This document shows, piece after piece, positions 11,228-23,221 of a stretch of DNA of 64,000 nt. The first letter of the stretch is position 1. The number at the start of each line of letters is the position of its first letter. The position numbers and the translations under genes are program-made. The stretch lies in assembly GCA_021234155.1 (NCBI GenBank), contig JAJEKV010000005.1, positions 13,931,449 to 13,995,448 on the forward strand. The letters are read 5' to 3'. The notes beneath the pieces are model-generated. The model saw nothing but the letters and a program-made list of their open reading frames with translations, was not told the origin of the DNA and made no database searches. The stretch comes from Isoetes taiwanensis. Lineage: Eukaryota; Streptophyta; Lycopodiopsida; Isoetales; Isoetaceae.

Positions 11228-14145
11228 AAGGAGAATGTTGGTGCATTTCAATGGTTGCCTATGGTTGTTCCTGCAGATGAAATAGTTGGTTCAGCACTCC
11301 GGAAAGCAAGAAGGGTTTAAGCTACGAAGGGTATTCAATTTCGTATAATTCATGGGATGTTATGTTCCTCAACAACTCCGGTATCACAAATATTGCAAAA
11401 CGTGAACGTAATCGTGGTGCAAAACAGCTTGATGCTTTAATGAAGGTATGAATGGTACTTGAAATCAGCTGTTTCTTTAATACCACATGAATCAGTTGGC
11501 CAGCAGCATGGTTAACCGGCATATCTCCACCATTCCTACTGTGCTTGATATAAATAGTCTTTGGCTTACAGATTGCAAGGCTGTAACTTTTCACAGTCTG
11601 ATGTTTCGTACCGTATACTCTATTTGCAGGACTATGCAAGAGCAAGAGCAATGCATGCAAATATTTTTCGTATTTTTTTGAAAGACAGATCTATTTGATC
11701 TTAATAGACTAAAAGGAACCCGTTTATTCAATAGTTTATATCTTTAAGATAGCTTCTCATGGATGAGAAGATCTTTCAAACTTGGAAAGAAGTTAAATAT
11801 TGGAGGTTGACTGGCAACTTTTTTGTTTTTATAAGAAGTTAAATTTTGTGGTGTTGCAGGAATTATCTTATGTTTCCTCAGCCACATCATCTTCATCCTT
11901 ATGAACAATCTCTTCTTGAATTGACCCTTGGAGACGGCAAGTATGAAGAGGTATAGGGGTGCAAATCTAAAAGCTGATTTGGCATGTTGTATAAGAGTAA
12001 TGCATAGCACATTAAAGCATAACAGAAGTATCCTTTTGTAGAAGTCAAATATTTTAAGAGGTCAATGGAATGCTTATGTTATGTATTATGGAATTACAAA
12101 AATAATGTTTGTCTAATTTGTTGGCTTAGATCAAGACGTAGACTTTTTTGATGCGTAGTATAAATTGGATTTTATGCAGGTTCTAGAAAGTGTTGATAAC
12201 CTATCCGCAAAAAGATTATCCATTTAGGGAAGATTCTGGCATATTTATTTTGCATGAATCACATAGGAAAACAACCCTCTTCAATGCATGCAGATATATT
12301 GTGCACTCGCTGGAATAAAATCCAGAACTATTCTATACTTATGCATTTAATTACTTATGTACAGTCAACTACAAAATGGGAGGCAAATGAGCGGGAAGCT
12401 GAGGTATCGAGTATCATTGTATTGTGTATTGATCTGAACATTTGCTGTTGTTAAATGCTATCATGTATTTTCTTATTCATGTGGCACCATGTATGCTTAA
12501 CTTGTTTTCAGAGTCATTCATGATTAGCTTCTTTTTTGGGTTGTTTTGAACTCAGGAATTGTAAGCTTTTGTCTTTTTTCCTACTTAATGCCACAACCTG
12601 TATGATAGGGTTTTTTGAAGCTTGAAGAGGTCTTCAAGGCACTTGGAATTGCCGTTGATGATCTAAAAGAGGTTGCTAAGGTGAGGTTTTTAAATGTTGA
12701 ACTAGGAATGCTTATATGGAAATGAAAGAAAGATACAACAAGGATAGAAGCCCTCTGAATGATTGTATTATTAAGGAGTTTGCAGCAAAGAGAGATGCGG
12801 ATAGGTTCATTTTATAAGTAAACGATGAGTTTTTTATTTTCATGGCTCGTTTTGAAGGGAGCTGTTTTAATTTCAGGTCTTAAGAGCAATGCCAGTTGTA
12901 CACCTACATGTTCCTACATTGTGCCTTGTAGGGGCTCCAAATGTACGAAAATCATCACTTGTGTGTGTGCTTTCATCTGGAAAACCCGAGGTATAACATA
13001 GATTTAAAATTCATCTCATGTTAAACTTCGGGTATGACTTTATTGTGGATAGTTGAAACTTAGGTTTGTAACTATCCTTTTACAACTCGATGAATATCAA
13101 TGGGGCATATCAACATAGGAAGTCAGGTATGTCAGGTATGTTAACACTTTTTTAATTCTTAAATAAGGTTTCATATTTACCTTTCAGGGTAATAATACGA
13201 GTTTTTTTTCGTATTTTCATTAGGTTACAAACACCCCAAGTCTCTTAAGAAGGCCAAACGGTAAGGCCCCTGTGGGTCAACACATACCCTCAAGCAATTA
13301 TTTAAAGGCTATATGGTCTTTGATGGTTTTATCTACGAGCATTGTGACTATCACAGTTTGCCATGAAGTAAGCTCTAGGTTGTTCTTGCAGATGAGCGAA
13401 ATAATTGAAAGAAACTTACATTGGCTGCATTTATGCATTTGCCAACAGCCATACTTTATGTCCATGATCTTACTGGAGACTGTGGTGTTTTAATAAATGA
13501 CCAGGTAATATAGCAGGTCCGTATTTCTGGTATTTGCAGCTTAAATAAATGGGCCATAGGCAATAGTATTTAACGAAAATGATTGAACATAAGAATGGAA
13601 GAGAAAGGAACATCTGGGGCTTTTAGATAGTAATCTACTAATGATACAAAAAAGGAAGGAAAATGTAATAAGAAGAAAGGAAGCTTGGATCTTGCTCTAG
13701 GTTTAAATGATTCTCTAATAATCTGCATCTCTCGGCTAAGCTTTTTTGGCTGCGTAATGCAGTTCCTTATTTATAAACATATCAAGCAGAGGTTCTCAGG
13801 GCGGCCTTGGCTGGATGCAGTATCCAAGGTAGACCTACTTCCAGAATGCACAATGCATTCCAGAGAGATAATGGATGAAAGAGAATATTATCAATTGTTT
13901 GGACCTCCTGGGGCATTGCATGTGTCTATCAATACTGGTCAAAATATCACAGAGGTAGTTTTTTTCTTTTCTTTCAAAGTTGGAAAGTTATTTTGAATGT
14001 CATAAAATAACACAATAGTCCCTTCATGTGATGTGTTGACTTGCAGCTATCTGCAAAAGTTCATTCTCTGCTAGGGGACCATGCAGCAGAATTTGAAGAA
14101 TCAACAAAAGAAAGTGATTTGAGTATGCTTTCTGGCTTGGGTTAA
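11228..14145 (+). pseudogene. Plastid NOG1-like GTPase (PDE318/At1g80770 family), unprocessed pseudogene
   Basis: NOG1-family GTPases act in ribosome assembly, and the plant relative matched here is plastid-type. Exon-like segments with good GT/AG borders: 11228-11445 (FQWLPMVVPADEIVGSALRK), 11860-11950 (HPYEQSLLELTLGDGKYEE), from 12180 (VLESVDNL), 12365-12403, 12609-12680 (LKLEEVFKALG), 12877-12990 (LRAMPVV, then GAPNVRKSSL), 13064-13126 (VCNYPFTTR), 13224-13260 (TPSLLRRP), 13392-13504 (LPTAILYVHDLTG), 13763-13954 (WLDAVSKVDLL) and 14047-14145 with a stop. It is broken at many points. There are nonsense codons at 11318, 12225, 13091 and 13406, a 53-nt insertion at about 11336-11388 and a frame change in exon 2. 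In the Walker A motif GxxxxGKS the key Gly is Arg (CGA, 12946-12948). The G3 motif DTPGLL reads NTPSLL. Retained introns show that it arose from genomic DNA, not mRNA. Confidence 0.85.
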
Positions 14146-14149
14146 ATTT

Positions 14150-16790
14150 GTTGATGCATTGTTGTTTCAGTCGGCACATTAATCTTCAGCCAGCACATTA
14201 ATCCTCACATATATTACTTGGGTTTGCTGCATGTTAAGTGCCTTCTGAGCTGTAGAGTTTTGATTTCATTCAAAAGGAAAAAAAGATCTATTCACCTTTG
14301 AACATCAGTTGAGGCATAAAAGGGCAAATGGCCTGCCCTATGCCTTCAATGACACAAAGTACTGCTTTTCTACATGTAATATAAGTAATAAAATTTATAG
14401 AAGTGGGTGATTAGAACAGGGGAACCAAAGCAACATATTTTGATAGCAAAAAGTAGCACTTTTCTTTCATTGTCTTTTTAATTTCATAATTCCAGAGGCT
14501 AACTGCCAAGAAAGGAGAATGGCAAAGTTTTGATATTACTGGTGGAAAGCTTTTATTTTATGATTGTCAGACATAGGGAAAAAAATATTCGAGCATGCAA
14601 TTCTAAAAAGTTAATCGAGCATGCAATGAGCACTGCCTTTAACACAAAGAAACTATCAAACGAGGCTATGAACTTAAAAATCCCACATACAAAAGAAGAG
14701 TTCAAACAAAACCAAAGCTCAAACTTGTAAGAACCAACAAAAAACCTACAAAAAGCCTAATAGGCGTGAGCACATCTTAGCAATTTGACACTTCTAACGA
14801 TTAATGATACACATTATACTATAAGTACTTCATCATTTTTCTATAGTCATGCTTCAAAGTCCATCTGCACGTCTAAACTATCCTCCCAACAATTCTTTGT
14901 GTCTAAACTATCATCCCGACAATGCATCACCAGGTTGACATAAATTCCCCCTTTTAACTCTCTTGTATCATCGTTAGTTTGTTGCTTGGCTCGGACCCGT
15001 AAATGGATTGCAACCATTGAACTGTTGCATGGGGATTTAGCGTGACTTCTTCATAATGGTGGTGTTGCAGGGGAATTTAGTATGACTTCTTTACAATAGG
15101 TTGAGTGCCCCGTATATATAATCTGGAAAATAATTAGGTCATCAATGTTCTATTCCTCTACAAAACCTGCTCCTCAGATGTTTGAAGCTCTCTGTGACAA
15201 AAATTCGATCAGACGTCTTCAAGGAGTTCTCTCATTTCTATGCAACAAAACATGTTTTTCCATTCTATGGTCTACTAGACTTGTCCTTGTGCGTCTGCAA
15301 TGCTTGTTTCATGACGATCGCGAGCACCAAAGATTTCTTCAGGCAAATCCTCATAAAGTCATGGTATCAAGTATTCTATTGTTTTGAAGTAACAATTTTG
15401 ATTGATTGTGAAAACATGATTTTGAAGCATGATTTAAGCCACTTCGTCCTCCGGCCATGGAGGGCAACCCTCCGTGCGCAGCACCTTGTTTAATTTTTTT
15501 TCTTATTCTAGATATGAAGTTGAAGCATTCACAGATTTGATCATATCTAGAACGAACAATGTACTTCCTTTTCTTTTTTATTTTGAATGTGTTCATGTAT
15601 GTTTATGTCTTTGTTGCTTCTTTGTATCAAGGGGATTATAACAATGACTATAATTCTGTCAATTATGCCACATTCCTAGGATGGGTCCTATGAAACAAGT
15701 AGTTGGCGAAGTGAAGTGGTGTTCTCATTGAGCTTTGTAAAACATTGAGTACAAATGGATCCCTCACTAGGGGTAGACAAATTTGGAAATATGAACTTTA
15801 ATATGTAGCATTATAACAGGGGGTTTTTTTTGTGATTTTATACGCTTTTTGGCATGGTTTTTATATGATTTCATGGGCGTATTGCACGAGGCATACTAAT
15901 CAGTATATCTAGAGTGCACACTGGATTCTCATATTTAAATAGCATTTTATCTATGGTTTTGCAATGGTTTTGCCTTGCATGTTTTTGTTCCTTAAAAACT
16001 TAATTAATTTAATTTTATGGAGGCCATGCAAACAGCGGGGCATTCAACTTTAGGGTTGGAGTTTAGGGTTCGTGGAGAAGGGATTTAGAGGACCATTTCC
16101 GGCGGTTTTGTTCTCGCTTATGGCCACAGTTCTCGATGGCTATTTGGCGATGGCATGAATGTCGTATCAAGCTAATGGAGCCAAGGATCAAAATTTTTCT
16201 TGTCCCAGGCATCCAAAATCACGGGCGGGATTCCACCCGCCAATGTCTTGTCCTTTGCCAAATCATCGAGAGAATCGTGAATAGGAGTTGCTTGCTATGA
16301 ACATATCGAGTTCTTGAACAGGTCGGGATTAAACTTCACGGCCCATTTGCTTTGCCATGACCAGGTTTGATTTACGGAAATTACAGGGACAAGCTTACGA
16401 ATTCCCGGCCAAGCTTCTAGGTTTTACTAGTGAAGGGGATTTAGAGAACCAATAGGTAGCATAAAACCATACATTGCAATTCATATGAATTATTAGGCCC
16501 TTGGATGCTTTGGCATATGAATGATCTCGATATTTGATTAAGTATTGTGCCACAGTGCCTCGCTTTTTCGTTACCCAAGCGTTGAGAAGCTTAGCGAGAT
16601 GATAGGGCGAATTTTGTTGCTTCTATTCATCATCCCAAAGATCAAGTTTTTTGAGTTGTTTGACAATCTCGTTACATCACATGGGAAAAATCGTGTCACG
16701 GGGGATGGGCTCGCGTATCGCCCGGTTGAGTATATCTCGCATTATTACTAGCTCGCTGAATCGGTTGCAATGATATCGGGTATGCTCAAT
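14150..16790. other. Intergenic stretch
   Basis: No supported gene. It is AT-rich with short frames only. Two TTTAGGG heptamers near 16049-16070 are isolated. Confidence 0.35.
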
Positions 16791-16799
16791 CTGAAACGT

Positions 16800-17600
16800 T
16801 TTGATGGTGCGTACAATGTCTTGGAGATATGCAAGATATGTCAAACCAAGTGAAGTGACATTCCTTACTGTCCTTGCTGCATGCAGCCATACAGGCTTAG
16901 TGGATGAAGGACGAAGACACTTCATATCTATGAGGGAGAACCATGGCATCATACCGGATACTTGCGTCACTACAGGTTGTATGATTGACATTCTCGATCG
17001 TCGGGATATTTGCTTGAAGCGGTAAATTTACTCCAATGTATGAAACCCAGATTATTTTTGGAGATCTTTGCTTTACGGCTGTAGAACATATGGAAATGTG
17101 AAGCTAGGTCAAGAGTGCTTTGATCAAGTTATTGAACCGGATTTACACGATGCAAGTGGCTATGTTCTTATGTCGGGGCATTTACCTCGATGCTTGGTAT
17201 GGTAAAAGATGCCGAGAAAATTGAAGAACTAAGGTTTCATGCACATGATTGGAAGAAATCTGCCAAGGCATGGATAGAGGTTAATAATAAGGTGCATGAG
17301 TTTATTGTTGGTGATAAAAGTCACCCTGAGAGTGATAAAATATCTAACATCTTGAAAATGTTAAGTAATAAAATAAAAGAGGCTGGTTATACACCAAAGC
17401 TTAACATGGTATTGCAGCAAATGAAATGATGAAGAAAAAAGAAGATGCTTTGTGTGGACAACTGCGAGAAGTTAAAATCAGGCTTATGGGCTTGTCGATG
17501 CGCCTCCAGTGTACTCTTATATGAGCCACGAAAAATCTTCGAGTGTGCATGGATTGTCATATTGGAGCGAAAACAAGTCCGGCGAAGATCAGAGCTCGGC
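16800..17600 (+). pseudogene. PPR-DYW gene remnant (E and partial DYW domains)
   Basis: DYW-class PPR proteins bind organelle RNA and, through the DYW cytidine-deaminase domain, edit C to U. What remains is the C-terminal third. A PPR repeat reads VKPSEVTFLTVLAACSHTGL then DEGRRHFISMRENHGI and MIDILDR (16846-17005). The E/E+ region reads AWIEVNNKVHEFIVGDKSHP (about 17270-17330) and KEAGYTPKLNMVLQQ to 17420. A DYW start reads KKKEDALCGQ (about 17434) and KNLRVCMDCHIGAKTS (about 17530-17580). The PPR part, the E domain and the DYW part lie in different frames, with a stop between CGQ and KNLRVC. The zinc and active-site tail ending in DYW is missing. The upstream repeats are also gone. Confidence 0.85.
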
Positions 17601-17699
17601 TCCAATATAAGCGAGCACATTACGGCGGTTCGGCTTTTGCTGTTTTGTTCTTGTTTTTTCTTGCGAAGGAGCGAGCTCGACCCGTGCCACCCTACGCTC

Positions 17700-18560
17700 C
17701 ACGACTCTGCTCCAAGTATGCGCCCTTACCCTTGCTCTATGATCTTGAGCTCATTCATTTTTCGGGTTCTTTTTTCCCTTTTCGCCTCTGATTGCTCCAC
17801 AAGTAATTTGTTTTTAGTTTCATTCACCTTTTGGGTTCGACAAGTGATTTGTTTTTAGTTTCATTCACCTTTTGGGTTCGGCTATGGACCTTTTGTGATT
17901 GCTGGAAAAGATCTAATACTTCAAGTATTTGAAAACTATAGCATCTCATTAATTGATTATTATAATACCATATCATGGTTATTTTATTACCATTTCATAT
18001 ATATATATGTTGTTTAGGTATTGTATCGATGTATTATTCTGACATTTACCCACTAAACAACTGCGGGTGCTCCAACTTGATATTTATAGGAAGCAAATAG
18101 AAATAATCAACACAATGAAATTGATATTTTATATCACAAGGATTTGTATGTGGAAAGGCACATTATTTCATGCTTTTAGAAAGAAAATCATAGGAGTTTT
18201 GCATGTTTTACATGTTTTTTTACGATGTTTGTTTTTTTAGGGCCGAAGGGCCCAAAATTTTTTAGTATAACAACCAACACATAACTACCATTAACATTAA
18301 TTAACACAACCATTGGGTCCAACACATTTAAATTAAAATCCCCTTAGACCCCTTTGGTTTTGGGTGCATATTCACACCTGGGTGACTCCGAACGAGAGCT
18401 GTTGGATAGGCATATTCACCTCTTATTCCTTAATCTAGACCGTACGTAAAGTTCCTCGTTTGTGGGGTATGCAAGTACAAAATTTGCTATACTGTATAAC
18501 AAGATTTGCAAAATACTATAAGATTTGAACCAAAATACTATATGGTGTTGATTTTGTACG
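17700..18560. other. Intergenic stretch
   Basis: No supported gene. A direct repeat of TTTGTTTTTAGTTTCATTC plus the following CACCTTTTGGGTTCG lies at about 17806-17880. Confidence 0.4.
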
Positions 18561-19589
18561 TGCAAAATATAATTATAGGGCAAATGCTCAAACTAGACAA
18601 TCATCGAGCATGATGATAATCAAGAATACAACATAAAAGATGGTTTTATCTCGCCACTTGGTTGATGCAAAGGTGAGAAGACCCAGTGGATCGCTCCTCA
18701 TTGGAAAGAAGAACCACGCCTTCTTAGGTTTTTGAGGAAACCCAAGCAAATAGTTGAAGCACGACCCCACGCATTATGGCAACCATAAGACCTTAAACAA
18801 TCCTGCAGAATCAAGGCTGAAAGAAAAATAACCCGTCAATGAGTTAGATGCCATAGGCAAGAAGACTCGGAGGCTCGAGGCCAGCAGAAACAACAATGCG
18901 ACTAATCGGGAACCATCCGCGGAATGACCATCGCGAAAAAAAACAACGATTAGTCTTTGCCTCGGAGGCTACAAACACACGAGAAAAACAATAAATATGA
19001 TCTTCGGAGGCAACAACGCCACGCCCGAGAAAATATGAATAATAAAATATTGGTGAGAGAGGCTACAATGCCACACCGGAAAACATGAATGAATAAATAA
19101 AATTACGGAAAGGACTCGCCGAAGAGACACAAAACCGGCGTATAGATAGGCTTGTCATTCATCCACAATGGCTAAAGATACAATGTTTGGAAGAATAGAG
19201 AGGGGGCAGCCGACCATAGGAACAATATCGGACTACCCCCGTAAAAAGAAATGTGCACGAGCAATATAAAAGGGTAATGGCGACAACTTCTCATGAGATA
19301 AAAAACCCGCCCTTCGGGTTTCGAGGAAAACCCCAATGAGAAATGGTCAACAACAACCTTGAATGTGTTGCCCTGAAAAACCGAAAGAGATGAGTTGATG
19401 GCGAACACCAAATATAGCAGGACCCCGTAAGAGGGCGAAGCTCGCAAACAACACAAAACCCCCTAAAAATACCCGTGAATGGTTAGAGAAAGCAAACTCA
19501 TGCCCTCACGCAGCGGGAAGGGGAGGAAGCAACGAGAATAGAAGAAGAACTGTTGAGAAGACGCCGATGCCGGTCTGAAAAGGAAATAG

Positions 19590-19645
19590 TATATATAGCT
19601 CGTCCTTTCAATGGCGTCCAGATGGCTCGGATCGATGCTATTCCG
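19590..19645 (+). promoter_or_regulatory. TATA box followed by CGATCCGA-type motif, copy 1
   Basis: TATATATAG (19590-19598) is followed about 30 bp later by GATGGCTCGGATCGATGC. The same arrangement recurs at 35964-36016, and a related one lies at 36425-36496 and, inverted, at 45273-45345. This suggests a retroelement promoter with its transcription start near the hairpin. Confidence 0.5.
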
Positions 19646-19794
19646 GAAAGGACTCGCAAGAGACACAAAAACCGGCCGACTACCAAAGAACTTCCTTAAC
19701 TATAAAGCCCGAGGGGGTAAAACCCGCAAAGCAAATCACAAAGAACTCGAAAAACACCGTGAATGGTTAGGAGAAGATTCAACATGTAGCGTAA

Positions 19795-20045
19795 AAAGAG
19801 AGCATCACCCCAATAGGGTGGAGAACAGCGAAGACCAGCGGGTGGAAAACAATGCGTAGAAAAGAAATATCGTCACCCCGAGGTGGAAATAAATAGCATC
19901 ACCCACGTGGGAGATAACATCACCCAACGGGTGGAAAACAATTATGTATCACCCAACGGATGGAAAACAATTACGTAAAAAGAAATATGCGTCACCACGG
20001 AGGTAGAAATAAACGAAATCACCGCGGTGGAAATAGCATCACCAA
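19795..20045. repeat. Array of CACC(C)/(G)GGTGG palindromes
   Basis: About eight units with a spacing of roughly 26-36 bp each have a palindromic core such as CACCCAACGGGTG or CACCGCGGTG, followed by GGAAA. Examples are at about 19803, 19838, 19874, 19899, 19921, 19949, 19993 and 20019. Similar units occur at 27388-27432 and 31798-31970, so the motif belongs to the dispersed repeat. Confidence 0.75.
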
Positions 20046-20479
20046 CAAAGTTGCGTATTAAACGGGAGCAAATCATTGAAACGAGAGCGAAGGGAATATT
20101 CCTTAAAGATTCCCTTTTTTTTTTACAAAAAGGGGGTAAAACGAGGTTAAAAAAAAAAAAGATGCATGAAATTCTATTTTGACCCCCCAAAAGTGACTAA
20201 TTTTTTGTGCAACGAAAAGAATTGGATGTTTGAAAGTGTCATTTTTCTTAGCAAATAGAATGTTCTTGAAGTATATTTTACGTGAGAAACCCTAATTTCA
20301 GAGGATAAAATATTTAACAAAAATTTGAAGTTAGTCCGTAACTGAAACTGTAGTATTCTCAAAATTTGAAGATACAATCTTCATATTCACAACAAAATTT
20401 ACAGTTTTTTTCTAAGACTTCGATTATGTGCAAAAGTGTGAGGAGTGATGAAGGAGGGATCCAAGGCGTCATCATGTTC

Positions 20480-22275
20480 ATTTTATACCATCCTCATCAC
20501 CTTCACTTTTTCACTTTCACTAGAGGAAGTGCTTGAGTTATCTTCCTCATCACTATCAATGATGGTGTAGCATTGCCACCACCTTCTTCATCCTCTTCTT
20601 CGTAATTACAAGCTTTTTTTTTAAGCAAATTGATAGTCCTCCCATGGGCGAGAGCGATTGTCAGTTTCAATTTAAAATCATAGCACAATATAGTCCGTCC
20701 ATTAAGGATCAGCTCATCCCTACAACCCACCTTCTTGGACTTTCTTCCTTTTCCTTGGCTTCTCATTTCTAACTCATATCTACCTTCAAAAGCATTTTCG
20801 ATCGTGTTGCAAGCCAATGAATCTTGAGTTTAGTGACTAAGCCTTCCTCCTTGGCGGTGTCAAGCACTTTTTGCTATCCGGAAGGTCGACCTTTGTCATC
20901 CTCCCCGGTTGGAAGAGCAATTAGCATACCTTTTGCAAATTTACGTGATATTACCTTGAGGTTCATTCCTCGTCTTGGTCCGAGGTACATGACTCGATCC
21001 TCATCTTCTTCTCACTTGTAGCTAATGTAGCACTTGCTTGGACCTGCTTAGTCTTTGGGGTTGATGGAAGGTGTTAGGCCATCGAAATGGTTCTTGCAAC
21101 TGCCTTAGAGCTTGAAGAACATGAGCTTACTTCTTCGACTTAAATCTTTGCGGTTTCTCTTTGACTTTTAATTCTACGCACACCTTGAGCAAATGGACAT
21201 TACGTGTCTCCTCGAATTTTCACTAAACCGAATTCACTTTTCCATTAACTGTGAAGTGTGAGTAAGAGATGTCTTTGAAGTTGAGTGCAAGTCTCTTTGT
21301 ACTCATTAAAAACATCTTTTTTTTGGTGATGTTGTCGATTAAATGATACATGTTCTTTGTTAGCGACTTCTCACATGTTTCTCTAAAATATTTCTCCATC
21401 CATGACACAGCAGCAAGGGCATGCATGGTTACAACTCTTCTTGGTCCACAATGATCATCAATTGCTGGATTTTTGTCGATCTTTTGTGTATTCTAGACAT
21501 TACGGTAGTCCCTAAACGGTGGACAACCATAAAGCATTTACGCAAACTTCTGGACGGTTAATGTAGTGCAAGAAGGTGTTGGATGTCGGCCTTACATGAT
21601 AGGTAGGAGTAGGCATTCCCGGTCAGCCAATGTCATTGAACCGTAGTTGTCTCTAATTGCTCGTAATTTAGACATGTTAAATTTGTTGATGCAACCCAAT
21701 GAGCAGCATTTACTTCTAAAAGTCTTCTCATTTTATGCTCGTCCATAAGGTTTCTTCTTCTTCAGAGGGAGCATGCTCTCACACCATAATCCACCTTGAA
21801 TTTTTTGGTGGGTGGCTAGAAGAACATGTAATCTCAAAGCGCCGTTGGTGTCTTCATCTTAAGAGAGTTCTACTACTCGGGTGACCTCCTCTGCCCTTAG
21901 TGGTGTGCTTGTAGAGGAGAACAAACCACGTGTTATTGCGGGAAAGGCAAGAGGTGCAAAGTGTTGAATGAAGGAGATGGGCGAGCATATGATGTGCCGG
22001 CCCGAAAGTTGTTGTAGCGTCTTCCACGGGGAGTTCGATCGAACATCTCTTTATAGCGGGCGAAATTCTACAAACCCATGTGTCACCACGTTTGTGTGAA
22101 GAGGAGTAGATCTTTGCAGGTCGTCTTCATTTGTAGTGAAATGCGTGGTGGGAGAAACGATGGAGAATCTCGCAGTCTTGTAATCTTGCCAGTATTCTGG
22201 CATGTGTAAGTGAAGATGGAGAAACAACAAACTACGGAGGTAGTCCGCTCGAAAAAAATTCGTTGGTCGAGCCAT
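20480..22275 (-). pseudogene. Unrecognised degraded coding region
   Basis: The minus strand carries several protein-like stretches in changing frames that I do not recognise. From an ATG at 22275 it reads MARPTNFFRADYLRSLLF and continues with PEYWQDYKTARFS to about 22050. Weaker stretches follow around 21900-21500, then MHALAAVSWMEKYFRETC and TKRLALNFKDISYSHF (21426-21223). The last is a 104-codon open frame (20817-20503) with a basic tract, GKGRKSKK, an acidic tract (EEEDEEGGG) and VKVKK before the stop. At least five stops or frame shifts break it. It is divergent from the methyltransferase-like gene that starts at 22875, and the two could belong to the same element. No membrane segments or signal peptide are evident. 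Confidence 0.4.
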
Positions 22276-22910
22276 TGTAGTGTCGGGGGATGGAACAAAT
22301 GGTGGTGGAAGATTGCTACGTGCACCGGGTGAGGGTTGGAAAGGTGGTGGCAGCCCGGTTTCCCTCTTTGGACTTGGAGAGGGTTGGAAAGGTGGTGGCG
22401 CCTACTAGTTCTTGGACTCGAGTTTCTTCTAGAAGTAACAAAGACCTTGTCGAGGTAGGTGTTGAAGAAGCATCTCCGCCTTGTGTTCCATCCGGCAGAG
22501 GTACTTGGGCAAACAAATGGTGGTGGAAGTTTGTTCAAGCGGTTAACCATTTCAAACAACCGCAAAAATTGTGGGCTTGTTACTAACTCACAAGTCGATT
22601 GGACTAATGCTATTCGAGAATACAAATGCTATTCGAATAGTATTCTCAAAAGATTTCTTTGTGTGTGTGCAAGAATGCTATTCCGTAATACACTTATCCG
22701 TAGTGTTTGGACAAGGCGTATTCCGCATCACATAGAAAAACACAACCCGACAGTTGCCTACCTTTAAAAAAGGAAAATTAAGCGCCTCGATTCGCGTTTT
22801 CCGCTTCGATTTAGTCGCCCCAAGCCTTCCATTAATATATATTTGTTTGTATTCCGATTCACATAGCGAAAACAATGGACAGGTAAGCATGTAAAGTACA
22901 TTGAATATGC

Positions 22911-23221
22911 CAAAGTGTATTCCAGAATACACTTTGCCCATCAGGCGAAGAGCAAAGTGTATTATGGAATACACTTTGCTCTCATCAAGCAAAGTGTATT
23001 CGAATACACTTAGTACTTTTCGGTGAAGAGTAAAGTGTATTCCGAATACATTTTATTACGCCCTAAAAACGCAAAGTGTATTCGGAATACACTTTGCTCG
23101 CCTTCCGATAGGCAAAGTGTATTCCTCGAATACACTTTCCACTTCGCCGATGAGCAAAGTGTATTCCGTATACACTTTGCTCTTCACCGATGGGCAAAGT
23201 GTATTCTGGAATACATTTTGC
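22911..23221. repeat. Array of eight palindromes with arms CAAAGTGTATTC/GAATACACTTTG
   Basis: Units are at 22911-22936, 22953-22978, 22990-23011, 23031-23055, 23071-23097, 23112-23139, 23154-23180 and 23194-23221. Start-to-start spacing is 37-42 bp. Each unit has inverted arms around a 0-4 base centre (CA, AT, none, C, CT and similar). Spacers are 11-18 bp and partly related to one another, with GGCGAAGAG, CGGTGAAGAG and CCGATGAG. The array begins about 28 bp after the GTAAGC donor at 22883, so it lies in the proposed first intron of the methyltransferase-like gene. Confidence 0.95.

Larger units (their letters stand above)
18580..20170 (-). repeat. Dispersed repeat family block, first copy (A-rich strand)
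   Basis: This block shares several motifs with 45.5-46.0 kb in the opposite orientation. Read on the minus strand, it has a GGGTTTTCCTCGAAA-type motif near 18735 and 19325 (compare 45930-45950). Minisatellite units with GCCTCGGAGGCTACAA and AACGCCACGCC lie at 18935-19080 (compare 45610-45710). On the plus strand a TATATATAG box occurs at 19590-19598 with GATGGCTCGGATCGATGC after it (about 19620-19640). The family is unclassified. It looks like non-coding LTR or LARD-type retroelement DNA. Confidence 0.6.

Noticed and set aside
15145-15500. ORFs of 80-103 codons
   Set aside because: No recognisable domain, and the frames overlap each other in AT-rich intergenic DNA.
16045-16075. Telomere-like TTTAGGG repeats
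   Set aside because: Only two isolated heptamers, not an array.
22911-23221. CRISPR array
   Set aside because: Regular repeats with short spacers look superficially similar, but the repeats are imperfect palindromes, the spacers are short and related to each other, and the setting is a plant intron with no cas genes.
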